A stretch of DNA of 6,799 nucleotides from assembly GCA_017477685.1 (NCBI GenBank), contig JAFUUT010000304.1:1-6799 (forward strand). Direction: 5' to 3'. A program made the position numbers and the translations under genes. How positions within the stretch are numbered: position 1 is the first letter of the stretch; each line of letters opens with the position of its first letter. Of the stretch, positions 1 through 6,027 are shown piece after piece. Under the pieces are notes generated by a model. It was not told the origin of the DNA, did no database searches, and worked only from the letters and a program-made list of their open reading frames with translations. This DNA comes from a bacterium (GTDB taxonomy: Bacteria; Cyanobacteriota; Vampirovibrionia; Gastranaerophilales; Gastranaerophilaceae).

Positions 1-1
1 A

Positions 2-1111
2 ATTAAAGCAATGTTAACTGTTGCACTTATCCCGCCAATTTTAAAACACGTTTTCGGTCTTGAAAAAGGGAAATCTAAAAAAACAGCAACAGAACCGGCA
101 AATAACAATTATTATAACTTAACGCAAAAAGCAAAAATGGCGCAATTTCTGGGAAGTACAGAAAGCATCAAAAAAGGCGCCGCTCCAAGCTTTTCCGGCA
201 ACATTCCGGTGTCATCACCTTTCTTAAAAACACCTCAAAAATTATTTAATAAATTGATAGACAACATTGAAAAATATTATACAAGTTACGCTTTTTCTAA
301 CCCGCTTACAAGAAAATTAGCACATAAAGATGATATCGGCAGATGGGTTGATCATATGCAGGCATTTGGTTCTTATACAGTATCAGGTATGTATATGCTG
401 CAAACACTTAGAAATAAAAATATGGATGAAGACAGAAGAACAACATTAGCAATTAACCAAGGGCTAACGCTTGTTGCGTCAACTGCCATAGCATATTTAG
501 TAAGCGAAAAATTAATTGCACCTTGGAATAAACATGTTTCTATGAAATATGCCGCATCAAAACTTAACATGGACCCTGAAGAGCTGAGCAAAGGACTTAA
601 AGAACATCAGCAAAAAATTAAAAAGTTATATTTTGAAAAACATCCGGACCAAATCACAAGAGAAAATATAAATGAAAAAACAATGAAAAAGCTTTATAAG
701 AAAAAACACGGTTCATTAGCCGGTTTTGAAGAATATATCGATGATCTTATTAAAAATAAATCTCTCGAACTTGATTTGAAAAAATTCAAAAAACCAAATC
801 TTGTACACTACGTTGATAAAGCGTTAAAGAATAAAGGACTTGCAGATAAATTAAAGGGTCTTGATGTATTAAAATCTCTGATTATCTTTACATCAGTATA
901 CAGATTCTTTGGTCCTGTACTTGTAACTCCTGTTGCAACATGGATAGGAAACCAAATAACAAAAATAAAGAAAAACAAAAAACAAAAATCCGAACCGGCG
1001 CCAATAACACCACCTCCAACGACAACAAATAATAATAAAACAATATATAATACAATGCAAAAACCGAGTATATCTCAGTTTGGGGTCGTTAATAAAAATA
1101 ACGCAGCCTAA
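2..1111 (+). CDS. Uncharacterised membrane-associated protein, 5'-partial
   Basis: I do not recognise a named family. The frame is open to the left edge; the first in-frame ATG is at 11, but no Shine-Dalgarno sequence is visible before it, so the gene probably begins outside the window. Numbering from that ATG (366 residues): a hydrophobic start (1-16), a Lys-rich and then Asn-rich linker (19-45), the motif PSFSG (59-63), a helical region, hydrophobic segments at about 118-132 and 145-166, a highly charged Lys-rich helical middle (180-283), a long hydrophobic stretch (285-313), another Lys-rich patch (318-326), a Pro/Thr/Asn linker (328-344) and a short end containing ISQFG. The beginning resembles the end (hydrophobic, Lys patch, Asn linker, F-x-G or QFG), as if it were the tail of an earlier repeat unit. 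The three membrane segments are inferred by eye. A strong terminator follows 10 nt after the stop. The gene is real; its function is unknown. Confidence 0.8.
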   Translation: MKAMLTVALIPPILKHVFGLEKGKSKKTATEPANNNYYNLTQKAKMAQFLGSTESIKKGAAPSFSGNIPVSSPFLKTPQKLFNKLIDNIEKYYTSYAFSNPLTRKLAHKDDIGRWVDHMQAFGSYTVSGMYMLQTLRNKNMDEDRRTTLAINQGLTLVASTAIAYLVSEKLIAPWNKHVSMKYAASKLNMDPEELSKGLKEHQQKIKKLYFEKHPDQITRENINEKTMKKLYKKKHGSLAGFEEYIDDLIKNKSLELDLKKFKKPNLVHYVDKALKNKGLADKLKGLDVLKSLIIFTSVYRFFGPVLVTPVATWIGNQITKIKKNKKQKSEPAPITPPPTTTNNNKTIYNTMQKPSISQFGVVNKNNAA

Positions 1112-1121
1112 TGGTCATAAT

Positions 1122-1160
1122 AAAAAAGAGTTCAACTTAAAAAGTTGAACTCTCTTTTTT
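1122..1160. terminator. Bidirectional intrinsic terminator
   Basis: A perfect 11-bp inverted repeat lies at 1128-1138 and 1142-1152 with a 3-nt AAA loop. It is preceded by six A (1122-1127) and followed by six T (1155-1160). The T-run serves the plus-strand gene ending at 1111. The A-run, read as U on the other strand, serves the minus-strand operon ending at 1197. This is a classic shared terminator between convergent genes. Confidence 0.9.
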
Positions 1161-1196
1161 ATTTGGTAAACACCCACGAGCCGTTAGAATTTGTAC

Positions 1197-3128
1197 TCAT
1201 GATTGTTTTTCTTCTACTTTTGTCTTCTTGCCTTTCTTGTCTTTTGGCTTCTTGTCTTTTTTCTTTTTCCCGAATTTCGGGCTTTTTTTTTGAGCCATTC
1301 GCAAATTTAGCTGATCATTTTCGTTCGACTTGAACGCGCCAGCATTTAAGGTTGCCATATAAACAGGAGTTGTATGAGCATAGTCAAACAATATAACACC
1401 ATTCGCATGCAGCTTGCGGGCTTCATATATTTGTCTTATCAAATCTTCACTGTTACCGCCCATGAATGTAACAAACAAACCGGCATACAATTCTGTGGAA
1501 GATGATTTAATTCGCATAACATCATTCATCATTGAAGAAAGCATCTTAGAATCATACGTCATAAATAACGGCGTAAAACCATCAATATAGTTTTGGAAAG
1601 ACCAAGATCTCCAATCCTGCTGCTTTGTCGCAAGAGCAGAAGCAATATCAGGGAAAATAACGGCTGAAGAATATACATTATAATTACGAGCAACTTCACC
1701 TATACGTTTTACGAATTTTGTAATTTTAGAGCGTCTGTATTCATTCCAATCATACCAGGCAGCATCAGAAATCGTTAAATCTACAGGGTCAACCCCATAC
1801 ATTTCATTAAACTCATTTCTGGCATATTCACTAAATCCCCACGCCGCAAGATCATTTCTGGAATTTGCATTTGGATATCGGATATAATCCAAATTTATAC
1901 CGTCAGGATGATAATCTTGAACTATTTCTGTTACAAGTTCTTCCAAAAATGCTTGAACTTCTTCATTCGCAGGGTCTAAGAAATATCCGTTGTGTTCGGA
2001 TGCAGACCTTGATGCTCCGGGATAATTCGCAAATTGTTTTGTTTTATTTCCCCATTCGGGATGAACGGATAATATACTTGAAGGATTGATTTCAGGCGGC
2101 TGATTACCCACATAGAAAGATTGGAACCAAACATGAACTTTTATTCCTCGGTTATGCGCTTCTTTTATCCACACCGCCAACGGATCAAATCCGTCAAAGG
2201 TTTCATTTTGAACAGTAAATCCATACTTGTTCATTGTTTTGCTCGGAAAAATCGTTTTGCCATGGAAATACGTTTCTAAAAATATATTATTAAAACCGTT
2301 ACTTTTCAAATTATCCAATGTAGAAATTATTTGTTCTTCATTTAATTCTGTCGGGCGAAGCCAAACCCCCTTTAATTCATTCTTTACATACGGCAATGCG
2401 GTAATGACCGCATTATTTGCTTCATCGATTGCGGCTTGAGTATATTGCTTAATTACGGATGAATTTTTTTTAGCATTTTTAGCCATAGATAAATAATTTT
2501 CAGCAGATTTTATATGAGCTGAAGGGGCATTATCATTATATGAAGGCATAGAAGATTTATAGTAGTTTATTATAGACTCTGCTTCTTTAATTTTTGTTTC
2601 CGCATCATATATATAACTTTCAGAAGTAGTGTAAACGGTTATTTTATCGTTTATACTGTCTATATAAACTTTTGAGCCGACAGTAACATTTTGGGTTATC
2701 CAATTTTTTGCGCTTCCATGACCGCTTATAACAATACCGCCCTCTGGAATTGCAGAATCAGCACCGCTTAACGAGGTTACAGTATGGCCTACGATAACAG
2801 CTTCCGTACCAAATTCATTTGTTCCGGTGTGAAAACCGTAACGAGGAGTGTACACAACAAGCATATTAGTTCCCCGCCCTCCGGGGAAATATGAAACTGC
2901 AATTGACGGATCAATCCTGTCAACCCGAAAAGAAGATTGCTTAAATACGACCTCATCATTATCAAAAAACACAGGATTAAACGCTTCAGGCAATTGAACC
3001 TGTTCTACTTCTTCAAATGCTTCATCAGAAATAACTGAAAAATCAATATTTTCTTCTTCCTGAGCAAAAGCAGGGGTGAAACATATAAATATACTTAAAG
3101 TTGTTAGGATTATCGATTTTAATTTCAT
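1197..3128 (-). CDS. Secreted GHL10-family (DUF187) glycosylhydrolase-like protein
   Basis: This 643-residue exported protein starts with a signal peptide (1-22, cleavage after AFA). Residues about 50-165 form a domain with GRGTN, TGTNEFGTEAV and VISGHGSA motifs, which I know from cyanobacterial proteins and which resembles the N-terminal part of phosphodiester-glycosidase-like proteins. A helical stretch (175-248) follows, then the GHL10 TIM barrel (250-595): KGVWLRP at 253-259, the strand KVHVWFQSF at 330-338, HPEWG at 356-360, and the signature HPDGINLDYIRYP at 407-419, whose Asp409/Asp414 are likely active-site acids. The C-terminal tail (614-643) is very Lys-rich. A known relative is E. 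coli DigH (YddW), reported to cleave denuded peptidoglycan glycans; a similar substrate here is inference. The start overlaps the upstream TPR stop as ATGA, with AAGG at 3134-3137. It is the last gene of a three-gene operon. The family call is firm, the substrate is not. Confidence 0.92.
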   Translation of the reverse strand: MKLKSIILTTLSIFICFTPAFAQEEENIDFSVISDEAFEEVEQVQLPEAFNPVFFDNDEVVFKQSSFRVDRIDPSIAVSYFPGGRGTNMLVVYTPRYGFHTGTNEFGTEAVIVGHTVTSLSGADSAIPEGGIVISGHGSAKNWITQNVTVGSKVYIDSINDKITVYTTSESYIYDAETKIKEAESIINYYKSSMPSYNDNAPSAHIKSAENYLSMAKNAKKNSSVIKQYTQAAIDEANNAVITALPYVKNELKGVWLRPTELNEEQIISTLDNLKSNGFNNIFLETYFHGKTIFPSKTMNKYGFTVQNETFDGFDPLAVWIKEAHNRGIKVHVWFQSFYVGNQPPEINPSSILSVHPEWGNKTKQFANYPGASRSASEHNGYFLDPANEEVQAFLEELVTEIVQDYHPDGINLDYIRYPNANSRNDLAAWGFSEYARNEFNEMYGVDPVDLTISDAAWYDWNEYRRSKITKFVKRIGEVARNYNVYSSAVIFPDIASALATKQQDWRSWSFQNYIDGFTPLFMTYDSKMLSSMMNDVMRIKSSSTELYAGLFVTFMGGNSEDLIRQIYEARKLHANGVILFDYAHTTPVYMATLNAGAFKSNENDQLNLRMAQKKSPKFGKKKKDKKPKDKKGKKTKVEEKQS

Positions 3129-3781
3129 TTTTGCCTTGTATTTCTCCTGTCATAATAACCTTTTGGGTTATAATTCAACGCTTCTATTTCTCTTATTTTG
3201 TCAGGAATATTTTCATCGGCGGGGTTTAATAAAAAAGCCTTTTTATAACATATATTCGCCCTTTTTAAATCCCCGAATTTTTCAAATATTTCAGCCATTC
3301 GGTAAAGCCCTTGAGCATCTTCATCTTTCCCGCCGTCAAGAGCCTTTCTGTAATACTTTAAAGCGTTCCTGTAGTCTTTATTTTCATAATATAAGTCTGC
3401 CAAGTAATAATTTGCATCCGGATTTTGATAATCTATCCCCAAAGCCCTGAAAAAATAAGACTTCGCATTTTTATTTTGTTTTTGCATTCCGCATATACGT
3501 CCAAGCTGCACAACAGAATGAATATCATCATACCGAGATGCAGCTAACAAACTATACTTTTGCTGAGCCATATTAAAATATTCACTGCGCATTTTTTCAT
3601 CTGATTCATTCAATGCAAAATTGAAATACAAATCTGCATCTTCAAGCATCTTTTCTGTATTTATCGCATCATAATCAATGATAGAATTTTCACTTGATAC
3701 TGAGCCATATTCAACAGCACAAGCAAAATCACAATTGCAGCAAAGCGCAAAAGCACAAATTATGCAAAATAACAGACGCAT
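3125..3781 (-). CDS. Secreted TPR-repeat protein
   Basis: This 218-residue protein starts with a signal peptide unusually rich in cysteine (Cys 6, 9, 14, 15, 17, 21), with likely cleavage after ACA at residue 22. There is no acceptable lipobox, so I predict a soluble periplasmic or extracellular protein. Tetratricopeptide repeats cover most of the mature chain, at about 50-83 (degenerate), 86-119, 121-154 and 155-188. The clearest units contain NYYLADLYYENKDYRNALKYY and LYRMAEIFEKFGDLKRANICY, with the TPR pattern of small and aromatic residues and a Pro at repeat ends. A basic tail ends the protein. TPR folds bind partner proteins, so a scaffold role for the co-encoded secreted proteins is plausible but inferred. 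The start lies 3 nt after the upstream stop with only a poor ribosome site, and the stop overlaps the GHL10 start by 4 nt, which indicates translational coupling on both sides. Confidence 0.9.
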   Translation of the reverse strand: MRLLFCIICAFALCCNCDFACAVEYGSVSSENSIIDYDAINTEKMLEDADLYFNFALNESDEKMRSEYFNMAQQKYSLLAASRYDDIHSVVQLGRICGMQKQNKNAKSYFFRALGIDYQNPDANYYLADLYYENKDYRNALKYYRKALDGGKDEDAQGLYRMAEIFEKFGDLKRANICYKKAFLLNPADENIPDKIREIEALNYNPKGYYDRRNTRQK

Positions 3782-3784
3782 ACC

Positions 3785-4111
3785 TTACAGATCCGTATAT
3801 GACGGAGCAGCTTGCTGGTTGTGATGATAGAATGAAAAATCATCAGCACCTGGCTCTGCATATGTGTAGAATTTCCTGAAAAATCTTACAATTTTCGGAA
3901 GTTCTTGATCTCTTCTTTCTTTAGCTGTGTAGTACTCTTTACCTAAAGATCGATTTTTGCTGACTGTAACAATCTCATAAGTATCTTCAGAGAAACCTTG
4001 ATTCATAATGTAATCTCTTGAAGTAGTCTGGTCAACAGTTACAGCACTATGCGCGCTGAGTGGAATAAGCATCATTGCAGATGCAACTAATAATATTGTT
4101 TGAATTTTCAT
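3785..4111 (-). CDS. Small secreted protein of unknown function, first gene of operon
   Basis: This 108-residue protein has a clear signal peptide (1-22 or 23, with hydrophobic core TILLVASAMMLIPL and likely cleavage at AHS-A). The mature chain is about 86 residues. It has a polar first half (DYIMNQGFSEDTYEIVTVS), a strongly charged middle (KEYYTAKERRDQELPKIVRF), then an aromatic/basic patch FFRKFYTYAEPG and a His/Gln-rich end (FYHHNQQ). It has no mature cysteine, no further membrane segment and no family I know. I chose ATG at 4111: AGAGG sits 5 nt upstream, whereas the in-frame GTG at 4117 lies inside that ribosome site. It is the promoter-proximal gene, 3 nt before the TPR gene, so it probably acts with the two secreted proteins downstream. 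Its function is not inferable from sequence. Confidence 0.82.
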   Translation of the reverse strand: MKIQTILLVASAMMLIPLSAHSAVTVDQTTSRDYIMNQGFSEDTYEIVTVSKNRSLGKEYYTAKERRDQELPKIVRFFRKFYTYAEPGADDFSFYHHNQQAAPSYTDL

Positions 4112-4114
4112 AGG

Positions 4115-4121
4115 CACCTCT
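4115..4121 (-). promoter_or_regulatory. Ribosome binding site fixing the start of the small secreted protein
   Basis: Read on the minus strand the site is AGAGGTG, ending just before the ATG at 4111 with a 3 to 5 nt spacer depending on which bases pair. It contains the upstream in-frame GTG, which argues that the GTG is not the start codon. Confidence 0.7.
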
Positions 4122-4130
4122 TTTTAGTAC

Positions 4131-4159
4131 AGTATAGTGTCATTTTTGTAATATGGCAA
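4131..4159 (-). promoter_or_regulatory. Sigma-70-type promoter of the three-gene secreted operon
   Basis: On the minus strand, TTGCCA (4159-4154, 5 of 6 matches to TTGACA) is followed by exactly 17 nt and TATACT (4136-4131, 5 of 6 matches to TATAAT). Transcription would start near 4124, giving a short leader of about 13 nt that still holds the AGAGG ribosome site. An imperfect 12-bp palindrome (4129-4140) covers the -10 box. AT-rich DNA gives chance matches, but the spacing and position are good. Confidence 0.65.
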
Positions 4160-4195
4160 TTATATTATAATTTGTTTACATTTAAAGTACATATA

Positions 4196-5251
4196 CTATT
4201 TGTATGAATTTATAACGATTTGTTCAAATTTTTCCAACAGTTCATTTTCAGGAACTCTTGCAATAATTTCACCTTTTTTAAAAATGTACCCCTCTCCAAT
4301 AGCGCCGGCAATGCCAAAATCTGCATTTTTAGCTTCACCGGGTCCGTTTACAGGACAGCCCATAACAGCAATTGTTATGTCTTTATCAAAATTTTTAAAT
4401 CTTTCTTCTACTTTTTTAGCCAAACTTATCAGATCAATCTGAGTACGACCGCAAGTAGGACAAGATACAAAGTTTACACCTTTTTTTCTTAAGCCTAAAC
4501 TTTTGAGAATTTCAAACCCCGCATATACTTCCTCAACAGGATTTTCCGTCAGCGAAACTCTTATAGTGTCCCCTATACCCTCTGATAACAACGCACCAAT
4601 ACCGATAGAAGATTTAATCAATCCTCCGCGCATAGTTCCGGCCTCTGTCAGTCCAATATGCAAAGGATAATCGATAATTTGTGAAATTCTGCGGTATGCA
4701 TCTATCGTTGTCATCACATCAGAAGATTTTAAAGAAACTTTTATCAAATCAAAATCCAAATCTTCAAGAATTTTTATATGCGACATAGCACTTTCGACCA
4801 TTTTTTGCGATAACGGAATATGCTTGTTTTGCAAATCTTTTTCCAGCGAACCTGCGTTAACGCCAATCCTTATAGGAATTTTTTGCTGCTTTGCAAGTTT
4901 CACAACGGCTTGAGTATGTTCTTTTCTGCCTATATTTCCGGGGTTCAAGCGTAAAGCAGAAATGCCGTTGTTTATACATTCAATCGCCAATCTGTAATCA
5001 AAATGGATATCCGCAACCAGAGGGACATCTGATTTTTTGACAATATCTTTTATGGCAGATGCGGCATCTTTATTTAAAACTGCCAAACGCACAATTTCGC
5101 ATCCGGCATCCGAAAGCTCTTTTATTTGATTGAGCGTAGATTTTATATCTCTCGTATCAGTATTACACATAGACTGAACAGAGATGAGATTATTATTACC
5201 AATTTTTACATTTCCGATTAAAATTTCTTTAGTTTTTCTTCTGTTTATCAT
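4196..5251 (-). CDS. ispG: 4-hydroxy-3-methylbut-2-enyl-diphosphate synthase (IspG/GcpE)
   Basis: IspG catalyses the penultimate step of the MEP isoprenoid pathway: reductive ring opening of methylerythritol cyclodiphosphate to HMBPP, using a [4Fe-4S] cluster and electrons from ferredoxin or flavodoxin in the cytoplasm. Recognisable blocks are VQSMCNTDT (25-33), the barrel strands VRLAV, PLVADIHFDYR (77-87) and ALRLNPGNIG (99-108), IRIGVNAGSLE (127-137), HIGLTEAG (198-205) and GDTIRVSLTE. The cluster ligands are Cys264 and Cys267 (SCPTCGRT), Cys299 (MGCPVNGPGEA) and Glu306, so the enzyme looks intact. At 351 residues it is the compact two-domain bacterial form, shorter than cyanobacterial IspG as I remember it (about 400). 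No ribosome site precedes the ATG and an in-frame TAA lies 9 nt upstream, so this start is forced; see the leaderless-start finding. It is divergent from the phosphoesterase gene and in the same direction as the operon downstream. Confidence 0.98.
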   Translation of the reverse strand: MINRRKTKEILIGNVKIGNNNLISVQSMCNTDTRDIKSTLNQIKELSDAGCEIVRLAVLNKDAASAIKDIVKKSDVPLVADIHFDYRLAIECINNGISALRLNPGNIGRKEHTQAVVKLAKQQKIPIRIGVNAGSLEKDLQNKHIPLSQKMVESAMSHIKILEDLDFDLIKVSLKSSDVMTTIDAYRRISQIIDYPLHIGLTEAGTMRGGLIKSSIGIGALLSEGIGDTIRVSLTENPVEEVYAGFEILKSLGLRKKGVNFVSCPTCGRTQIDLISLAKKVEERFKNFDKDITIAVMGCPVNGPGEAKNADFGIAGAIGEGYIFKKGEIIARVPENELLEKFEQIVINSYK

Positions 5252-5253
5252 AA

Positions 5254-5266
5254 TATAATATTAGCA
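5254..5266. promoter_or_regulatory. Candidate overlapping divergent -10 boxes
   Basis: The 40-nt gap between ispG and the phosphoesterase gene contains TATAAT on the plus strand (5254-5259), without a convincing -35 box. On the minus strand it has an extended -10 of the form TGC-TAATAT (5266-5258), placed so that the expected start falls on the A of the ispG ATG. The two hexamers overlap by two bases. This rests on motif matching in AT-rich DNA only. Confidence 0.35.
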
Positions 5267-5276
5267 CACAAAAAAG

Positions 5277-5284
5277 AAAGGGAG
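5277..5284 (+). promoter_or_regulatory. Ribosome binding site of the phosphoesterase gene
   Basis: AAAGGGAG lies 7 nt before the ATG at 5292, a good Shine-Dalgarno match that supports this start codon. Confidence 0.75.
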
Positions 5285-5291
5285 AACATAG

Positions 5292-6026
5292 ATGAGAGTT
5301 GCGATAATATCTGATATTCATGCGAATTTACAAGCATTAGAAGCCGTATTAAACGATATTAAAGAGCAAGAGTGCGAGCATATATTTTGCTTGGGGGACT
5401 TAGCTTTAGCCGGTCCGCAGCCGAAAGAAACATTGGATTTTATCATGGCGCAAGAAAATTGGACTATCATTCAAGGGAATACAGACCGAATGATTGCGAA
5501 TTACGGTCCTGAAGTAGTCGATTTTTTAAACGCTCAATACCCTGTTATGGCAAATGCAATAGAGTCAGATAACCAAACTCTTGATGACACATACAGAGCA
5601 TACCTTGCTAATTTGCCTCCTCAATTATCCATAGAAATCGAAGAATGCAAAATTCTTTTGGTACACGGTTCTCCTAGATCAAACATGGAAGATATACTTC
5701 CTCAAATGCCGCTTGAAGCAATAGAAGAAATGATATACGGAACAGAAGAAAAGCTTATCTTATGCGGACATACACACATCCCTTGCGGATACCAAACAAA
5801 CACAAACCAAACCGTAGTAAATGTAGGAAGCGTTGGAAGACCAATGACTGAAGATCCTAAAGCATGCTATGCTATCGCAGATTTTCAAGATGGCTCTTTT
5901 GAAATTAAACACCGCTTCGTTAAATACGATAATAAACTTGCCGCACAAATTATGTCCCAAAGAGATTTTATGGGATCGGACAGGTTGGCAGATTTATTAT
6001 TAAATCCTATAGCAAGACACATATAA
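5292..6026 (+). CDS. Calcineurin-like metallophosphoesterase (YfcE/MJ0936-type)
   Basis: This 244-residue cytoplasmic protein spans the full length of the family and has the complete dimetal signature: Asp8 and His10 in SDIHAN, Asp36 in LGDLALAGP, Asn63 in GNTD, His125 in VHGSP, and His160 and His162 in CGHTH. It then has NVGSVGRP (177-184), typical of the YfcE/MJ0936 branch. These residues hold two divalent metals for phosphomonoester or phosphodiester hydrolysis. The natural substrate of this branch is usually unknown; enzymes I recall act on model diesters, cyclic nucleotides or diadenosine polyphosphates, so a narrower call is not justified. The start is supported by a strong ribosome site and by the N-terminal beta strand containing Asp8. 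It is transcribed alone: divergent from ispG, and convergent with the transglycosylase-like gene, leaving only one base between the stops. I see no intrinsic terminator at its end. Confidence 0.93.
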   Translation: MRVAIISDIHANLQALEAVLNDIKEQECEHIFCLGDLALAGPQPKETLDFIMAQENWTIIQGNTDRMIANYGPEVVDFLNAQYPVMANAIESDNQTLDDTYRAYLANLPPQLSIEIEECKILLVHGSPRSNMEDILPQMPLEAIEEMIYGTEEKLILCGHTHIPCGYQTNTNQTVVNVGSVGRPMTEDPKACYAIADFQDGSFEIKHRFVKYDNKLAAQIMSQRDFMGSDRLADLLLNPIARHI

Positions 6027-6027
6027 G

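Noticed and set aside
373..591. Minus-strand open frame inside the first gene
   Set aside because: It lies fully antisense to a longer well-formed frame, with no ribosome site or recognisable protein features.
1145..1333. Plus-strand open frame of 62 codons over the end of the GHL10 gene
   Set aside because: It starts inside the terminator hairpin, has no ribosome site, and its Leu/Ser-rich product is the complement of the Lys-rich tail.
3076..3450. Plus-strand 124-codon frame across the GHL10/TPR junction
   Set aside because: It is antisense to clear TPR repeats and a signal peptide; its product shows no domain.
3716..3781. TPR protein as a lipoprotein
   Set aside because: None of the cysteines is preceded by a proper L-[AS]-[GA] lipobox; an A-x-A signal peptidase I site fits better.
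4112..4117. GTG at 4117 as start of the small secreted protein
   Set aside because: The GTG forms part of the Shine-Dalgarno sequence for the ATG at 4111, which also begins a better signal peptide.
4200..4492. Two plus-strand frames (80 and 90 codons) antisense to ispG
   Set aside because: They cover the conserved Cys/Glu cluster region of ispG, so they are shadows of that gene.
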